In this document: positions 47,043 through 55,837 of the stretch, one piece after another
Position numbering within the stretch: the first letter of the stretch is position 1
How the letters are laid out: each line of letters begins with the position of its first letter
NCBI GenBank assembly: GCA_963771715.1
Contig: CAVYUQ010000006.1
Span: 62,001 to 126,000, forward strand
Length of the DNA: 64,000 bases
Source: JACVRW01 sp963771715
GTDB taxonomy: Bacteria > Actinomycetota > Thermoleophilia > Solirubrobacterales > Thermoleophilaceae
Direction: 5' to 3'
Notes under the pieces: model-generated
The model's database searches: none
What the model was told of the DNA's origin: nothing
The model's input: the letters and a program-made list of their open reading frames with translations, nothing else
Made by a program: the position numbers and the translations under genes

Positions 47043-48241
47043 GAAGCCTCCAGGCAGAGGACCGCGTTGTGTCCGCCGAATCCGAACGCGTTCGACAGCC
47101 CGATTGCGCGGGAGTCGCCGTTCTGGAGCGGGCGGGCCTCGTTGGGTACGTAGTCCAGGTCGAGCCCCTCGTCGGGCTCCTCGTAGTTCAGGGTCGGCGG
47201 CGCGATCCGATCGCGCAGCGCCAGCAGCGTGGCGATGGCCTCCACCGCGCCGGCGGCGCCGAGCAGGTGCCCGATCGCCGACTTGGTCGAGCTGATCGGC
47301 ATCCGAGCCGCAAGCTCCTCGCCGAGTGCTGCCTTGATGGCGTTCGTCTCGGAGCGGTCGTTCAGCGGGGTCGAGGTGCCGTGCGCGTTCACGTACAGCA
47401 CGTCCTCCGCCTCGATGCCGGCGTCCTTGAGCGCCAGCTCCATCGCCTTCGCCGCGCCGCGGCCGTTCGGCTCGGGTGCGGTGAGGTGGTGGGCGTCGGA
47501 GGTCGACGCGTAGCCGCGGACGTAGCCGAGGATGCGCGCGCCGCGCTCGCGGGCGGCCTGCTCCTCCTCGAGCACCAGGATCCCGGCGCCCTCGCCCATC
47601 ACGAAGCCGTCGCGGCGACGGTCGAACGGGCGCGAGATGCCGCTGTCCGAGAGCGCGTCCATGCGGTCGAAGGCGGCCGTCGCGAGCGGCGTGATCGCCG
47701 CCTCGCTGCCGCCGGTCACGACCGCGTCGGCATCGCCGTAGCGGATGATCCGCTCGGCCGTGCCGATCGCGTGCGCGCCCGCCGCACAGGCGGAGACCGT
47801 CCCGAAGGACTGGCCGCGCAGGTCGTGCTTCATCGCGATCACGCCCGAGGCCGCGTTGGCCATCAGCAGCGGGATCGAGAGCGGCGAGATGCGGTCGGCA
47901 CCCTCGTCGCGCAGGATGATGTGGTTCGCCTCGAGCGTCCCGATGCCGCCTATCCCGGTGCCGATCACCGAGGCGACTCGGTCCGGGTCGTACGGCGGGT
48001 CGCCGTCCCAGCCGGCGTCCTCGATCGCCTCGGCGGCAGCCGCCAGCGCGAACTGCGTGAAGCGGTCCGAGCGGCGCACCTCCTTGGTGGAGAGGTGCTC
48101 CTTGGGCTCGAACTCGCTCGCGCGGCCGAACCCGTCCTCGATCCCGGATACGCCGGCGCTCCAGCGCTCGTGCAGCGTGCGGGCGCCCACGCCCAGGGGC
48201 GTGACGGCGCCGACGCCTGTGATTACGACCGACCGCGTCAT
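47039..48241 (-). CDS. fabF: Beta-ketoacyl-ACP synthase II
   Basis: A 400-aa condensing enzyme. The active-site Cys152 is in VSACAAGAH, the two His are in NAHGTSTP and AIGHLLGAAG. It elongates acyl-ACP with malonyl-ACP. The frame extends upstream through the ACP gene, but the ATG overlapping the ACP stop (48238-48241) is clearly right. Confidence 0.96.
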   Translation of the reverse strand: MTRSVVITGVGAVTPLGVGARTLHERWSAGVSGIEDGFGRASEFEPKEHLSTKEVRRSDRFTQFALAAAAEAIEDAGWDGDPPYDPDRVASVIGTGIGGIGTLEANHIILRDEGADRISPLSIPLLMANAASGVIAMKHDLRGQSFGTVSACAAGAHAIGTAERIIRYGDADAVVTGGSEAAITPLATAAFDRMDALSDSGISRPFDRRRDGFVMGEGAGILVLEEEQAARERGARILGYVRGYASTSDAHHLTAPEPNGRGAAKAMELALKDAGIEAEDVLYVNAHGTSTPLNDRSETNAIKAALGEELAARMPISSTKSAIGHLLGAAGAVEAIATLLALRDRIAPPTLNYEEPDEGLDLDYVPNEARPLQNGDSRAIGLSNAFGFGGHNAVLCLEAS

Positions 48242-48486
48242 CCGAGCTTCGATACCACCAAGTCGACGGCCTGACGGACGGTCTTGACGCCCTCCATGTC
48301 CTCGCCCTTGAGCTGCACGCCGTAATCGTCCTCGACGATCTGCGCGAGCTCGACCAGGTCGAGCGAATCGATGTCGAGCGACTCGAAGTCGGCGTCGGGG
48401 TTGATCGCGTCCGACTCGGCGCCGAACTCCTCGAGCGCCTCGAACACCCGGCCCTCGATTTCCTCTCGTGTAGCTGTTGCTGCCAT
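48238..48486 (-). CDS. acpP: Acyl carrier protein
   Basis: An acidic 82-aa ACP. Ser41 in LDIDSLDLVEL takes the phosphopantetheine arm. Length, acidity and position between fabG and fabF all fit. Ribosome site AGGAGG at the right distance upstream. Confidence 0.97.
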   Translation of the reverse strand: MAATATREEIEGRVFEALEEFGAESDAINPDADFESLDIDSLDLVELAQIVEDDYGVQLKGEDMEGVKTVRQAVDLVVSKLG

Positions 48487-48507
48487 TCAAATTCCTCCTT
48501 GTCTCTG

Positions 48508-49245
48508 TTAGGCGGTGAGGCCTCCGTCAACGGTGAGGCACACGCCGGTCACGTACGCGGCGCCGTCAGACGCCAGGAAGCGCACGCACTCGGCCACCTC
48601 ATCCGGTGTGCCAGCCCTGCGGGCGGGCACGTGTTCCAGCAAGTTCTCGCCGATGCCCTCGGTCATGTCGGTCTCGATCAGTCCCGGGGCCACGGCGTTC
48701 ACGGTCACCCCGCGGCGCGCCACCTCGGCGGCCACGGTTCTCGTCATCGCAACCAGGCCGGCCTTCGAGGCCGCGTAGTTGGCCTGGCCGGCGTTGCCTC
48801 TCACCGCCCCGACGATCGAGGCGATGTTGACTATCCGACCGTAGCGATTGCGGATCATCGGCCGCAGGGCGCGGCGGGTGAGCCGGAAGGCGGCGGACAG
48901 GTTGGTGTCGATCACCTTGTCCCAGTCCTCGTCGTCGATCTGAGGCGAGAGGCCGTCGGCGCGCACGCCCGCGTTGTTCACGAGCACGAGCACGGGGCCG
49001 AACTCCTCCTCGAGCGCCGTGAAGAGCGCGTCGGCGGTGGCGGGGTCGGACACGTCGCCGTGGAGCGCCTTCGCGCGGCCGCCCGCGCTCGTGATCTCCT
49101 CGACCACGGCGTCGGCCGCCTCGGAGTCGCTGCGGTAGTTCACGCCCACCGGCCAGCCCTCCCTTGCGAGCGCCTTGGCGATCGCCGCACCGATCCCGCG
49201 CGATGCGCCGGTGACGAGTGCGCTGCCATCCGGTCGTCCATTCAT
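48508..49245 (-). CDS. fabG: 3-Oxoacyl-ACP reductase
   Basis: A 245-aa SDR. TGASRGIG binds NADPH, NNAG and YAASK (Tyr/Lys) are catalytic, and NIASIVGAVRGNAGQANY is the FabG signature. The ATG at 49245 overlaps the fabH stop (ATGA). It reduces 3-ketoacyl-ACP in each cycle. Confidence 0.95.
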   Translation of the reverse strand: MNGRPDGSALVTGASRGIGAAIAKALAREGWPVGVNYRSDSEAADAVVEEITSAGGRAKALHGDVSDPATADALFTALEEEFGPVLVLVNNAGVRADGLSPQIDDEDWDKVIDTNLSAAFRLTRRALRPMIRNRYGRIVNIASIVGAVRGNAGQANYAASKAGLVAMTRTVAAEVARRGVTVNAVAPGLIETDMTEGIGENLLEHVPARRAGTPDEVAECVRFLASDGAAYVTGVCLTVDGGLTA

Positions 49246-50301
49246 GCCCCCCATTCGATCACGCCGGCCCCCCAGGTGAAACCCGCGCCGAATGCGGCGA
49301 GCAGCACGTTCATGCCCGGCTCGAGCATTCCGCGCTCGCGTGCGTCCGCGAGGGCGATCGGGAGCGTTGCCGAGGAGGTGTTGCCGTAGCGGTCGATGCA
49401 GTTGATCACGCGCTCGTCGTCGAGACCGAGGCGCTCGCCGACCGCGGCGAGGATGCGCGCGTTCGCCTGGTGGTAGACGAACAGGCCGATGTCGTCGAGG
49501 CTCGAGGCCCGCGCGGTGGGTGGCCTCAATCGTCGCCTCGGACATGCGGAGCACCGCCGACTTGAAGGTGTCGTGGCCCTGCATGTGGATGATCTGCTCT
49601 TCGTGCGAGGCGCGGATGGAGTCGGCTCCGGTGCCGTCGCAGTTCAGGACGATGTGGCCGATGTGGCCGCCGCCGCCGTTGGAGGGCGCCACGAGCGCGG
49701 CGCCCGCGCCGTCGGCGAACAGGGCGGCGGTGCCGCGGTCCGAGCTGTCGATGAAGCGGCTGAGCACGTCGGCGCCGATCACGAGCACGTTCTCGCTGCG
49801 GCCGCCCTCCACCTGGGCGGCGGCGAGCGACAGCGCGGACAGGAAGCCGGTGCACGCGGCACCCACGTCCATCGCGCCGGCGCGGGTGGCGCCGAGCTCG
49901 CGCGCCACCAGCGGGGCGGCGTTCGGCAGGATCTGGTCGGCGGCCACCGTTGCGACCAGGACGAGGTCCACGTCCTCGGGTGCAACGCCCGCCTCGTCCA
50001 GCGCGGCGCGACCCGCGGTCGTGGCGAGGTCCTGGAGGCGCTCTCCGGGCGACACGTAGCGACGCTCGTGGACACCCGTGCGGTGGACGATCCACTGCTC
50101 GGTCACGCCCGCGCCCTCGGCGACGGTCTCGTTGGTGACCACGCGCTCCGGCACGGCCATCGCGACGGACGCCAGGGCGGCCGCGCGCTGTTGGCGCTCC
50201 CACGGCATGGGGGTCGCCGTCGCCGCCGCTGCGGGGTCGGAGGCGGCGGCATCGCGCACGGCCGCCCTCGCGTCCGGCCACAGGAGGTCCGGGCTATGCA
50301 C
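49242..50301 (-). CDS. fabH: Beta-ketoacyl-ACP synthase III (frameshifted)
   Basis: About 350 aa. The Cys is in GAACTGFLSALS, the His in VYHQANARIL and the Asn in DRYGNTSSATLPIAL. An indel near 49515 breaks the frame in a region that reads correctly on both sides. A GTG start overlaps the fabD stop; the first 30 or so residues are Ala-rich and an ATG at MPWERQQRAA could be the real start. It starts fatty-acid chains from acyl-CoA. Confidence 0.9.
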
Positions 50302-51142
50302 GGGCTGCCTCCATCTCGCCAGCGAGCGACTTTCGCACCAGGTTCGTGAGGACGTGGCCGGGGCCGGTCTCAACGAAGTTCGTCACGCCGCGCGCATCGA
50401 GCGCCCGCATCACGTCGAGCCAGCGGACCGGCTCGGTGATCGCGCGCACGAGCAGCGCGGGGATGTCGTCGAACGGCTCGGCCGTCACGCACGAGTACAC
50501 CGGCACGCGCGGCTCGCCGATCTCGGTCTCGTTCACGAGCGCGCGGAACGGCTCGACGGCGGGCTCCATCAGCGGCGAGTGGAAGGCACCGGCCACCGGG
50601 AGGCGCTTGCCGCGGATGCCGCGCTCCTTCAGCTGCGCCTCGGCGTCGTCGAGCGCGCTGAGGGCGCCGGAGAGGACGAGCTGGTCGGGCGCGTTGTCGT
50701 TCGCGATGGCGACGTTCGTGGCGGCGGCCACCTCCGCGATGGCGTCGCGGTTGTCCTCGCGGGCGCGAACGGCCGTCATTCCGCCGTCACCGGTCGTCTC
50801 GGCGGCTTCCTGCATGAGGCGGCCGCGGGCGGCCACGAGCCGCAGCCCGTCGTCGGCGGCAATAGCGCCGGCCGCGACGAGCGCCGTGATCTCGCCGAGC
50901 GAGTGTCCCGCCATGGCGTCGGCCTCGGCCTCCAGCTCCGCGAAGCCGGCCAGCGCGGCGCAGTAGATCGCGGGCTGCGCCCAGCGCGTGCCGTCGGCGG
51001 CGCGTTCGAACAGGTCGGCACCGACCTCGCTGTGAGCGAGCTCGAGCAGATCCGGGCGGTGGCGCTCCACCGTCTGGCGCATGTCAGCTGTCTGGCTGCC
51101 CTGCCCAGGAAAGAGCAGCGCAGTGAGTTGGTCGCGAGCCAT
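50294..51142 (-). CDS. fabD: Malonyl-CoA:ACP transacylase
   Basis: A 282-aa acyltransferase. FPGQGSQTADM near the start, GHSLGE with Ser81 as nucleophile, and AFHSPLM for the His. It is the first gene of the FAS-II operon, behind a promoter region with a strong inverted repeat. Confidence 0.95.
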   Translation of the reverse strand: MARDQLTALLFPGQGSQTADMRQTVERHRPDLLELAHSEVGADLFERAADGTRWAQPAIYCAALAGFAELEAEADAMAGHSLGEITALVAAGAIAADDGLRLVAARGRLMQEAAETTGDGGMTAVRAREDNRDAIAEVAAATNVAIANDNAPDQLVLSGALSALDDAEAQLKERGIRGKRLPVAGAFHSPLMEPAVEPFRALVNETEIGEPRVPVYSCVTAEPFDDIPALLVRAITEPVRWLDVMRALDARGVTNFVETGPGHVLTNLVRKSLAGEMEAARA

Positions 51143-51190
51143 ATATGAACCTTCTCTGAACAGGCCAGTCCGTTAGCGCGGTAGAGCACA

Positions 51191-51213
51191 GGACCCCCCG
51201 GTCGGGGGGGTCC
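51191..51213. promoter_or_regulatory. Perfect 9-bp inverted repeat in the fabD / GST promoter region
   Basis: GGACCCCCC, five-base loop, GGGGGGTCC, in the 122-bp divergent gap and about 50 bases upstream of the fabD start. It may be a binding site of a fatty-acid regulator or a leader hairpin. Confidence 0.5.
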
Positions 51214-51264
51214 CCCGGAACCGCTGGGGGGTACACCGAACGGGTCCAGAAGTAACCTGCTTCG

Positions 51265-51895
51265 ATGCTGCGCCTGTTCAGAGCGCCGTTTTCGACGAAC
51301 GTGGAGCGGGTGGCGCTCGCCCTCGCCCACAAGGGCCTCGAGGTCGAGTCCGTGGAGATCTCCTACGCGGACCGCTCGCCCGGTGCTCGAGGTGAGCGGC
51401 CAGCCGCTGGTGCCCGTGCTGGTGGACGGCGACGACGTGATCCCGGACTCCGTGCGCATCCTGCGCCACCTCGAGGCGCGCTGGCCCGACCCGCCGCTGT
51501 TCCCGCGCGAAGCCGCGCGGCGCGCCGAGCTGGACGTGTTCCTCGACTGGTTCAACGAGGTCTGGAAGCGGCCGCCGAACGAGATCGAGGCGGAGCTGGA
51601 GCGCGATCAGCCCGACCACGACCGGATCGCCGTGCTCAGCGCGCGAATGCGCGCCTCGCTCGACCTGTTCGAGGACATGCTCGACGGCCGCGACCACCTC
51701 TTCGGGGACTTCTCAGCCGCCGACTGCGCGGCCTTCCCGTTCCTGAAGTTCGCGAAGCTGCGCGACCCGGCCGACGACGAGCTCTTCCACCGCATCCTGG
51801 AGGACAATCTGCGCCTCGACCACAGCCGGCCCAATGGCGACCACCCGCGGCTCTCCGCCTGGATCGAGCGCGTGAACGAGCGCCCGCGGGCGTGA
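51265..51895 (+). CDS. Glutathione S-transferase-like protein (frameshifted)
   Basis: About 209 aa. The thioredoxin-like N-terminal domain (MLRLFRAPFSTNVERVALAL) is followed by VSGQPLVPVLVDGDDVIPDS and an all-helical C-terminal domain (GDFSAADCAAFPFLKFA). An extra C near 51385 breaks the frame; without it the text reads ADRSPVLEVSGQ. Actinobacteria often use mycothiol, so the thiol partner is open. Confidence 0.8.
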
Positions 51896-51905
51896 GCGTG
51901 CCCAG

Positions 51906-52034
51906 ATGGACGGGTTGGTGCATGATGCCTTCGTGCTCCTCGGCGGGCCGGTCGGCGACGGGATGCGGTTCCTCCACATCGTCCACGCGCAGAGTGAGCG
52001 TGAGGTGAAGGACCTGCTCGGAAAGGAGCACTGA
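51906..52034 (+). CDS. Truncated YCII-like protein (42 aa)
   Basis: Encodes MDGLVHDAFVLLGGPVGDG followed by FLHIVHAQSEREVKDLLG. This matches the middle and C-terminal half of YCII-domain proteins (normally about 90 aa). The N-terminal strand and His-Asp pair are missing because the GST gene ends 11 bases upstream. It overlaps the next start (TGATG). It is either a remnant or a very small coupled gene. Confidence 0.45.
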   Translation: MDGLVHDAFVLLGGPVGDGMRFLHIVHAQSEREVKDLLGKEH

Positions 52035-52404
52035 TGGAATGGAAGCTTGAGGTGGTGCCGATCCCGGTCTCCGACGTGGACCGTGCGAAGGCCTTCTACA
52101 CCGAGCAGGCGGGGTTCGACGCGGACCACGACCACACGGTCAGCGACGAGATCCGGTTCGTCCAGCTCACCCCTCCGGGCTCGGCGTGCTCGATCTCGCT
52201 GGGTAGGGGAATAGTGGACACGCCACCGGGTTCGGTCCAGGGGCTGATGCTGGTGGTCCCGGACATTCACGCGGCGCGCGCCGAGCTGGCCGACGCGGCG
52301 TGGAGGTGAGTGAGGTCCAAGAGTTCCCGTGGGGCTCATTCGTCTTCTTCACTGACCCGGATGGCAACGGCTGGTCGGTGCAGCAGATACCCGATCGGGG
52401 CTAG
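52034..52404 (+). CDS. VOC/glyoxalase family protein (frameshifted)
   Basis: About 123 aa. EVVPIPVSDVDRAKAFYTEQ is the typical VOC opening and FVFFTDPDGNGWSVQQI the typical end. An indel near 52303 separates them. Members include glyoxalase I, bleomycin-resistance proteins and dioxygenases; the metal residues here do not identify which. Confidence 0.8.
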
Positions 52405-52410
52405 CGGGGC

Positions 52411-52879
52411 ATGGCAAGCTGGTCTGACTTCGAGGCCGCCGCGCCGGAGCTCGCCGCCAGGGTGCGGGCAGCGGCTCGACGCCCACGTTCACAAGACGCT
52501 CGCCACGATCCGGCGCGACGGCTCGCCGCGCATCTCCGGCACCGAGACGCGATTCGTGGACGGCGAGCTCTGGATCGGCTCCATGTGGCAGGCCCTCAAG
52601 GCGCTCGACCTCCAGCGCGACCCTCGCTTCGCGCTGCACAGCGGCTCCGACGACCCGGACGACTGGAGCGGCGACGCGAAGCTGGCCGGCGTCGTGGAGG
52701 AAATCACCGACCCGGAGCGGGTGAGGGAGATCAACGGGGAGGCCGCGGCCGCCGGGCCCAGCCACCTGTTCCGGCTCGACCTCCGCGAGGTCTCGACTGT
52801 GGGCCTAGACGACGAGCGCAAGGCGCTGCTGATCGAGGTCTGGACGCCGGACGGCGGCGTCCGGACGATGAAGCGCTAG
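52411..52879 (+). CDS. PPOX-class flavin/F420-binding protein (frameshifted)
   Basis: About 156 aa split-barrel protein. After an N-terminal helix (SDFEAAAPELAARVRA), an indel near 52470 leads to HKTLATIRRDGSPRISGTET, the usual first barrel strands of pyridoxamine-oxidase-like proteins, then GELWIGSMWQALKALDLQRD and RLDLREVSTV. In actinobacteria this group often binds F420 or heme. Substrate unknown. Confidence 0.8.
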
Positions 52880-53481
52880 GCCGTCAGGCCCAGCCGCTCC
52901 GCGCGCTGCACGGCCTCCGCGCGGTTGCGCACTCCGAGCTTTCGGTAGAGCGCGCTCGTGTGCTCCTTCACGGTGTGCGGCGAGAGGAAGAGGCGCTCTG
53001 CGATCTCCTTGTTGGTGGCGCCGCTCGCCATGTGGGTGAGCACCTCGCGCTCGCGCTCCGACAGCGGCGCGGAGGGCTGCTCGGCGCGCGGCGCGAAGAC
53101 GGTCATTCCCTTGCCGACCATCCGCACGGCCATCGCCACGTCGTGCGCCGGCCAATCCTTCGACACGAATCCCGCGGCGCCCGCGGCCTTCGCGGCCTGC
53201 GGCGAGATCCAGCCCGCGCCCGAGATCAGCAGCACGCGCGTGTTCGGCGACTCGCGGCGGATCGCCTCGCACAGCTCGGCGCCCGACTCCTCGCCGAGGA
53301 AGAGGTCCACGAGCGCCACGTGCGGCTCGTAGCGGCGCGCCATCTTGAGCGCCTCCTCGACGCTCGACGCGGTCAGGCAGCGCTCGACCCAGGGCTGCTC
53401 GGTCAGGAGCAGGCGGAAGCCCCAGTGCACAACATCGTGGTCGTCCACCACGAGCACGCGCAGGTTCCGGTCGGGGCTCAC
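52876..53481 (-). CDS. NarL-family response regulator
   Basis: A 201-aa regulator. The receiver domain has VLVVDDHD, the phospho-acceptor Asp in VALVDLFLGEE and the Lys in FVSKDW. The LuxR-type HTH is LSEREREVLTHMASGATNKEIAERLFLSP. The GTG start overlaps the kinase stop (GTGA), pairing the two. Confidence 0.92.
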   Translation of the reverse strand: MSPDRNLRVLVVDDHDVVHWGFRLLLTEQPWVERCLTASSVEEALKMARRYEPHVALVDLFLGEESGAELCEAIRRESPNTRVLLISGAGWISPQAAKAAGAAGFVSKDWPAHDVAMAVRMVGKGMTVFAPRAEQPSAPLSEREREVLTHMASGATNKEIAERLFLSPHTVKEHTSALYRKLGVRNRAEAVQRAERLGLTA

Positions 53482-54608
53482 TCCGACGAATCCTCCTCCA
53501 CCGGCACCACGAGGCGCACGCGCCAGTCCTGTCCCTCCGGGCCGAACTCCACGAGCGCGCCGCGCTGGAGCGCCTCGAACGCGGCAAGTCGCAGCCCCAT
53601 GCCGGTACCGGCAGGGCGCGGGGCCGGCTGCGCGCCGTCGTTGCGCACCTCGAGCACGAAGGTGCTCTCCACGCGGCCCACGTGCACCCGCACGGAGCTC
53701 GGGCGCGCGTGCTTGTGAGCGTTGCGGAGCGCCTCGGCGAGCACCGACTGCGCCAGCGCCTCCACGTCGTCCGGCACCTCCACGCCCTCCTCCCAGTGGA
53801 GCTCGAGCGGCAGGTCCTTGTAGTGGCGGCCGAGCCGGGCGAGCTCCTCGCGCAGCGTCGCACCGGTGTCGAGGCTCGGCGGCGCAAGCGGTCGCGAGAG
53901 CGCCTCGCGCAGGTCGGCGAGCGCGGCGTGCATCTCGCTCGCGCAGCGCTGGCGGGCCTCTTGGCTGAGCGTGTGCTCCGAGCCGAGCACCAGCGACACC
54001 CCGAACAGCCGCTGCACCACCCGCTCGTGCAGCTCGCGGGCGAGGTCGATGCGCGCCTGGAGCAGCCGCGCGCGGCCCTGCTGGTTCGTCGCGATGCGGA
54101 CGCTCGCGGCCAGCGCGGCGGTCTTGCCGAGCGTCCACATGGCGTGGCGCTCCTCGTCGGTGAGCTCGAAGCGGGTGCCGCCGCGGTCGGCGAAGATCAC
54201 GCCGAGCCAGCGGCCACCGGCCGACACGGGCACGCAGGTGAGCGTCTCGACTCCGCCGAGGCGCGCGTAGCGCTCGGGCACCCAGCGCCCGAGCTCGCCG
54301 GTCACCTCCACGACCCGGTCCTCAGAGAGGGCCACCTGCGCGATCGGCGTCTCCTCGAGCGTTCCGTACACCTCCGAGAGCAACCCCGGCTCGAGGCCGT
54401 GCCCGCCCACGGGCACCACGAGCTGGCGCGCGTCGTCGTAGAGCAGCAGCCCGGCGCGCTCCATCGACGCCACGCGGCAGCACGCCTCGCAGAGGCGGTC
54501 GTAGAACTGGCGCCCGGAGGGGCCGTGCGCCCCGTCCATGGCGCCGAGCAGCTCGACGATCACGTCGAGCGCATCCGTGCGCGGGGAGAGGGCCTGGCCG
54601 TCGGCCAT
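53478..54608 (-). CDS. GAF-domain sensor histidine kinase
   Basis: A 376-aa soluble kinase. A GAF domain (about 35-180) is followed by a HisKA_3-type helix with LARELHERVVQRLFGVSL (phospho-His) and an ATPase domain whose N-box is ALRNAHKHARPSSV and G-box GTGMGLRLAAFEAL. No membrane segment is present, so it senses an inside signal. Confidence 0.9.
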   Translation of the reverse strand: MADGQALSPRTDALDVIVELLGAMDGAHGPSGRQFYDRLCEACCRVASMERAGLLLYDDARQLVVPVGGHGLEPGLLSEVYGTLEETPIAQVALSEDRVVEVTGELGRWVPERYARLGGVETLTCVPVSAGGRWLGVIFADRGGTRFELTDEERHAMWTLGKTAALAASVRIATNQQGRARLLQARIDLARELHERVVQRLFGVSLVLGSEHTLSQEARQRCASEMHAALADLREALSRPLAPPSLDTGATLREELARLGRHYKDLPLELHWEEGVEVPDDVEALAQSVLAEALRNAHKHARPSSVRVHVGRVESTFVLEVRNDGAQPAPRPAGTGMGLRLAAFEALQRGALVEFGPEGQDWRVRLVVPVEEDSSE

Positions 54609-54620
54609 TGCCTTCTTAGG

Positions 54621-54848
54621 TTACGCGTGCTCGAGCGATAGCCGCAGTGTTTGCTCCGAGGTGAGGGAGACCTCGCGAACGTAGCCGCAGCTCTGACAGC
54701 GGCACTCGGCAGTGCCCTCGAAGTCGTCCACGCGGAGCGACCATTCGACCTCGCCGGACAGGCACGCCCGGCATGCCAGGGAGGCGGCGACAAGGGACGG
54801 TTCGTCGTCCCCGCGGAAAATTGCGAGCTCTGGCGAGTCCTGCATCAC
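54621..54848 (-). CDS. Small zinc-ribbon-like protein next to the two-component genes
   Basis: A 75-aa protein with two Cys pairs (LACRACLSGE and CRCQSCGYVRE), the layout of a zinc ribbon. It lies 12 bases upstream of the kinase gene in the same direction. It could bind DNA, RNA or another protein; no family recognised. Confidence 0.6.
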   Translation of the reverse strand: MMQDSPELAIFRGDDEPSLVAASLACRACLSGEVEWSLRVDDFEGTAECRCQSCGYVREVSLTSEQTLRLSLEHA

Positions 54849-54897
54849 ATCTACGGTCCCGAACTCGTCCGCCGAGAACCACAGACGAGGACGGTAA

Positions 54898-54918
54898 ACC
54901 CCCCAAACGTCGGGGGGT
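54898..54918 (-). terminator. Terminator hairpin after folK
   Basis: ACCCCCC, loop AAACGTC, GGGGGGT, directly at the folK stop codon. The strong G/C stem just past the last fol gene fits a terminator. Confidence 0.6.
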
Positions 54919-55415
54919 CACAAGGCGCCCGCCGGCCGCACCGGCTGATCGCGCACGGCGTCGAGCCGCTCCGCGAGGCGGGTGCCGTCCGGGAGCGCCA
55001 GCTCCGGGTCGAGCTCCAGCAGCGGCTCGAGCACGAAGCGGCGGCTCGTGACCTCCGGGTGCGGGAGCGACAGGCGCTCGGTGCGGAGCTCGAGGTCGCC
55101 GAGCAGCAGCACGTCCACGTCGATCGGCCGCGGCCCGTGGCGAACGCCGCCCGGCGCCCTCCCCAGCTCGCGCTCCACGGCCTTGGCGGCGTCGAGCAGC
55201 TCCTCCGGGCCGAGCGCCGTGCGCACCCGCAGGCACGCGTTGAGAAAGTCGGCCTGATCGGTGACCTCGCCCTGCGGGGCGGTCTCGTACACGGACGAGG
55301 CCGCGAGCACCTCCACCCCGCGCCCGGCGAGCGCGTCGCGGGCGGCGCGCAGGTTCGCGAGCCGGTCTCCCTCGTTGGAGCCGAGCCCGAGGTAGGCGAT
55401 CAGACCTCTTTCCAC
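54918..55415 (-). CDS. folK: 2-Amino-4-hydroxy-6-hydroxymethyldihydropteridine pyrophosphokinase
   Basis: A 165-aa HPPK of folate synthesis. YLGLGSNEGDRLANLR opens it; GPRPIDVDVLLLGD contains the two metal-binding Asp, and PHPEVTSRRFVLEPLLEL closes the active site. It overlaps folB by 16 bases. Confidence 0.95.
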   Translation of the reverse strand: MERGLIAYLGLGSNEGDRLANLRAARDALAGRGVEVLAASSVYETAPQGEVTDQADFLNACLRVRTALGPEELLDAAKAVERELGRAPGGVRHGPRPIDVDVLLLGDLELRTERLSLPHPEVTSRRFVLEPLLELDPELALPDGTRLAERLDAVRDQPVRPAGAL

Positions 55416-55837
55416 ACCTCGACCGAGACCTCTTCCACCGGCAGCGGGATCGGCGGCTCGGGCTTGGTGGCCTTCACGCGCACCGACTCCGCCCCGAAGC
55501 GGTCGATCAGGCGGTCCGCGACCGCGGCGCAGAGGCGCTCGAGCGTCTTGTAGTTGCGCTCCTGAGCGCCGAGCGCGACCTGCTCGCAGACCTCGGCGTA
55601 GTTCACCGTGTCCTCGATGCGGTCCGTGACGGTGGCGTCGCAGTCGTCGAGCTCGAACGCGATGTCGAAAACGAGCCGCTGGCCGACCTCGCGCTCGGCC
55701 TCGCCCACCCCGTGGTGCGTGTAGAGCGAGAGGCCGGTGACCTCTATCGAGACCGCGGGCGAGGTGGCCGCGCGATCGTCGTCGAGATCGTCGTCCTCGA
55801 TCTCGTCGAAATCGTCGTCAGGCTCCCTCTCCCACAT
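55400..55837 (-). CDS. folB: Dihydroneopterin aldolase
   Basis: 145 aa from MWEREP. A highly acidic N-terminal extension of about 30 residues (DDDFDEIEDDDLDDD) precedes the usual start VSIEVTGLSLYTHHGVGEAE. The catalytic Lys is in RVKATKPEPPIP. It overlaps folP by 20 bases. The acidic extension is unusual for the family. Confidence 0.92.
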   Translation of the reverse strand: MWEREPDDDFDEIEDDDLDDDRAATSPAVSIEVTGLSLYTHHGVGEAEREVGQRLVFDIAFELDDCDATVTDRIEDTVNYAEVCEQVALGAQERNYKTLERLCAAVADRLIDRFGAESVRVKATKPEPPIPLPVEEVSVEVWKEV

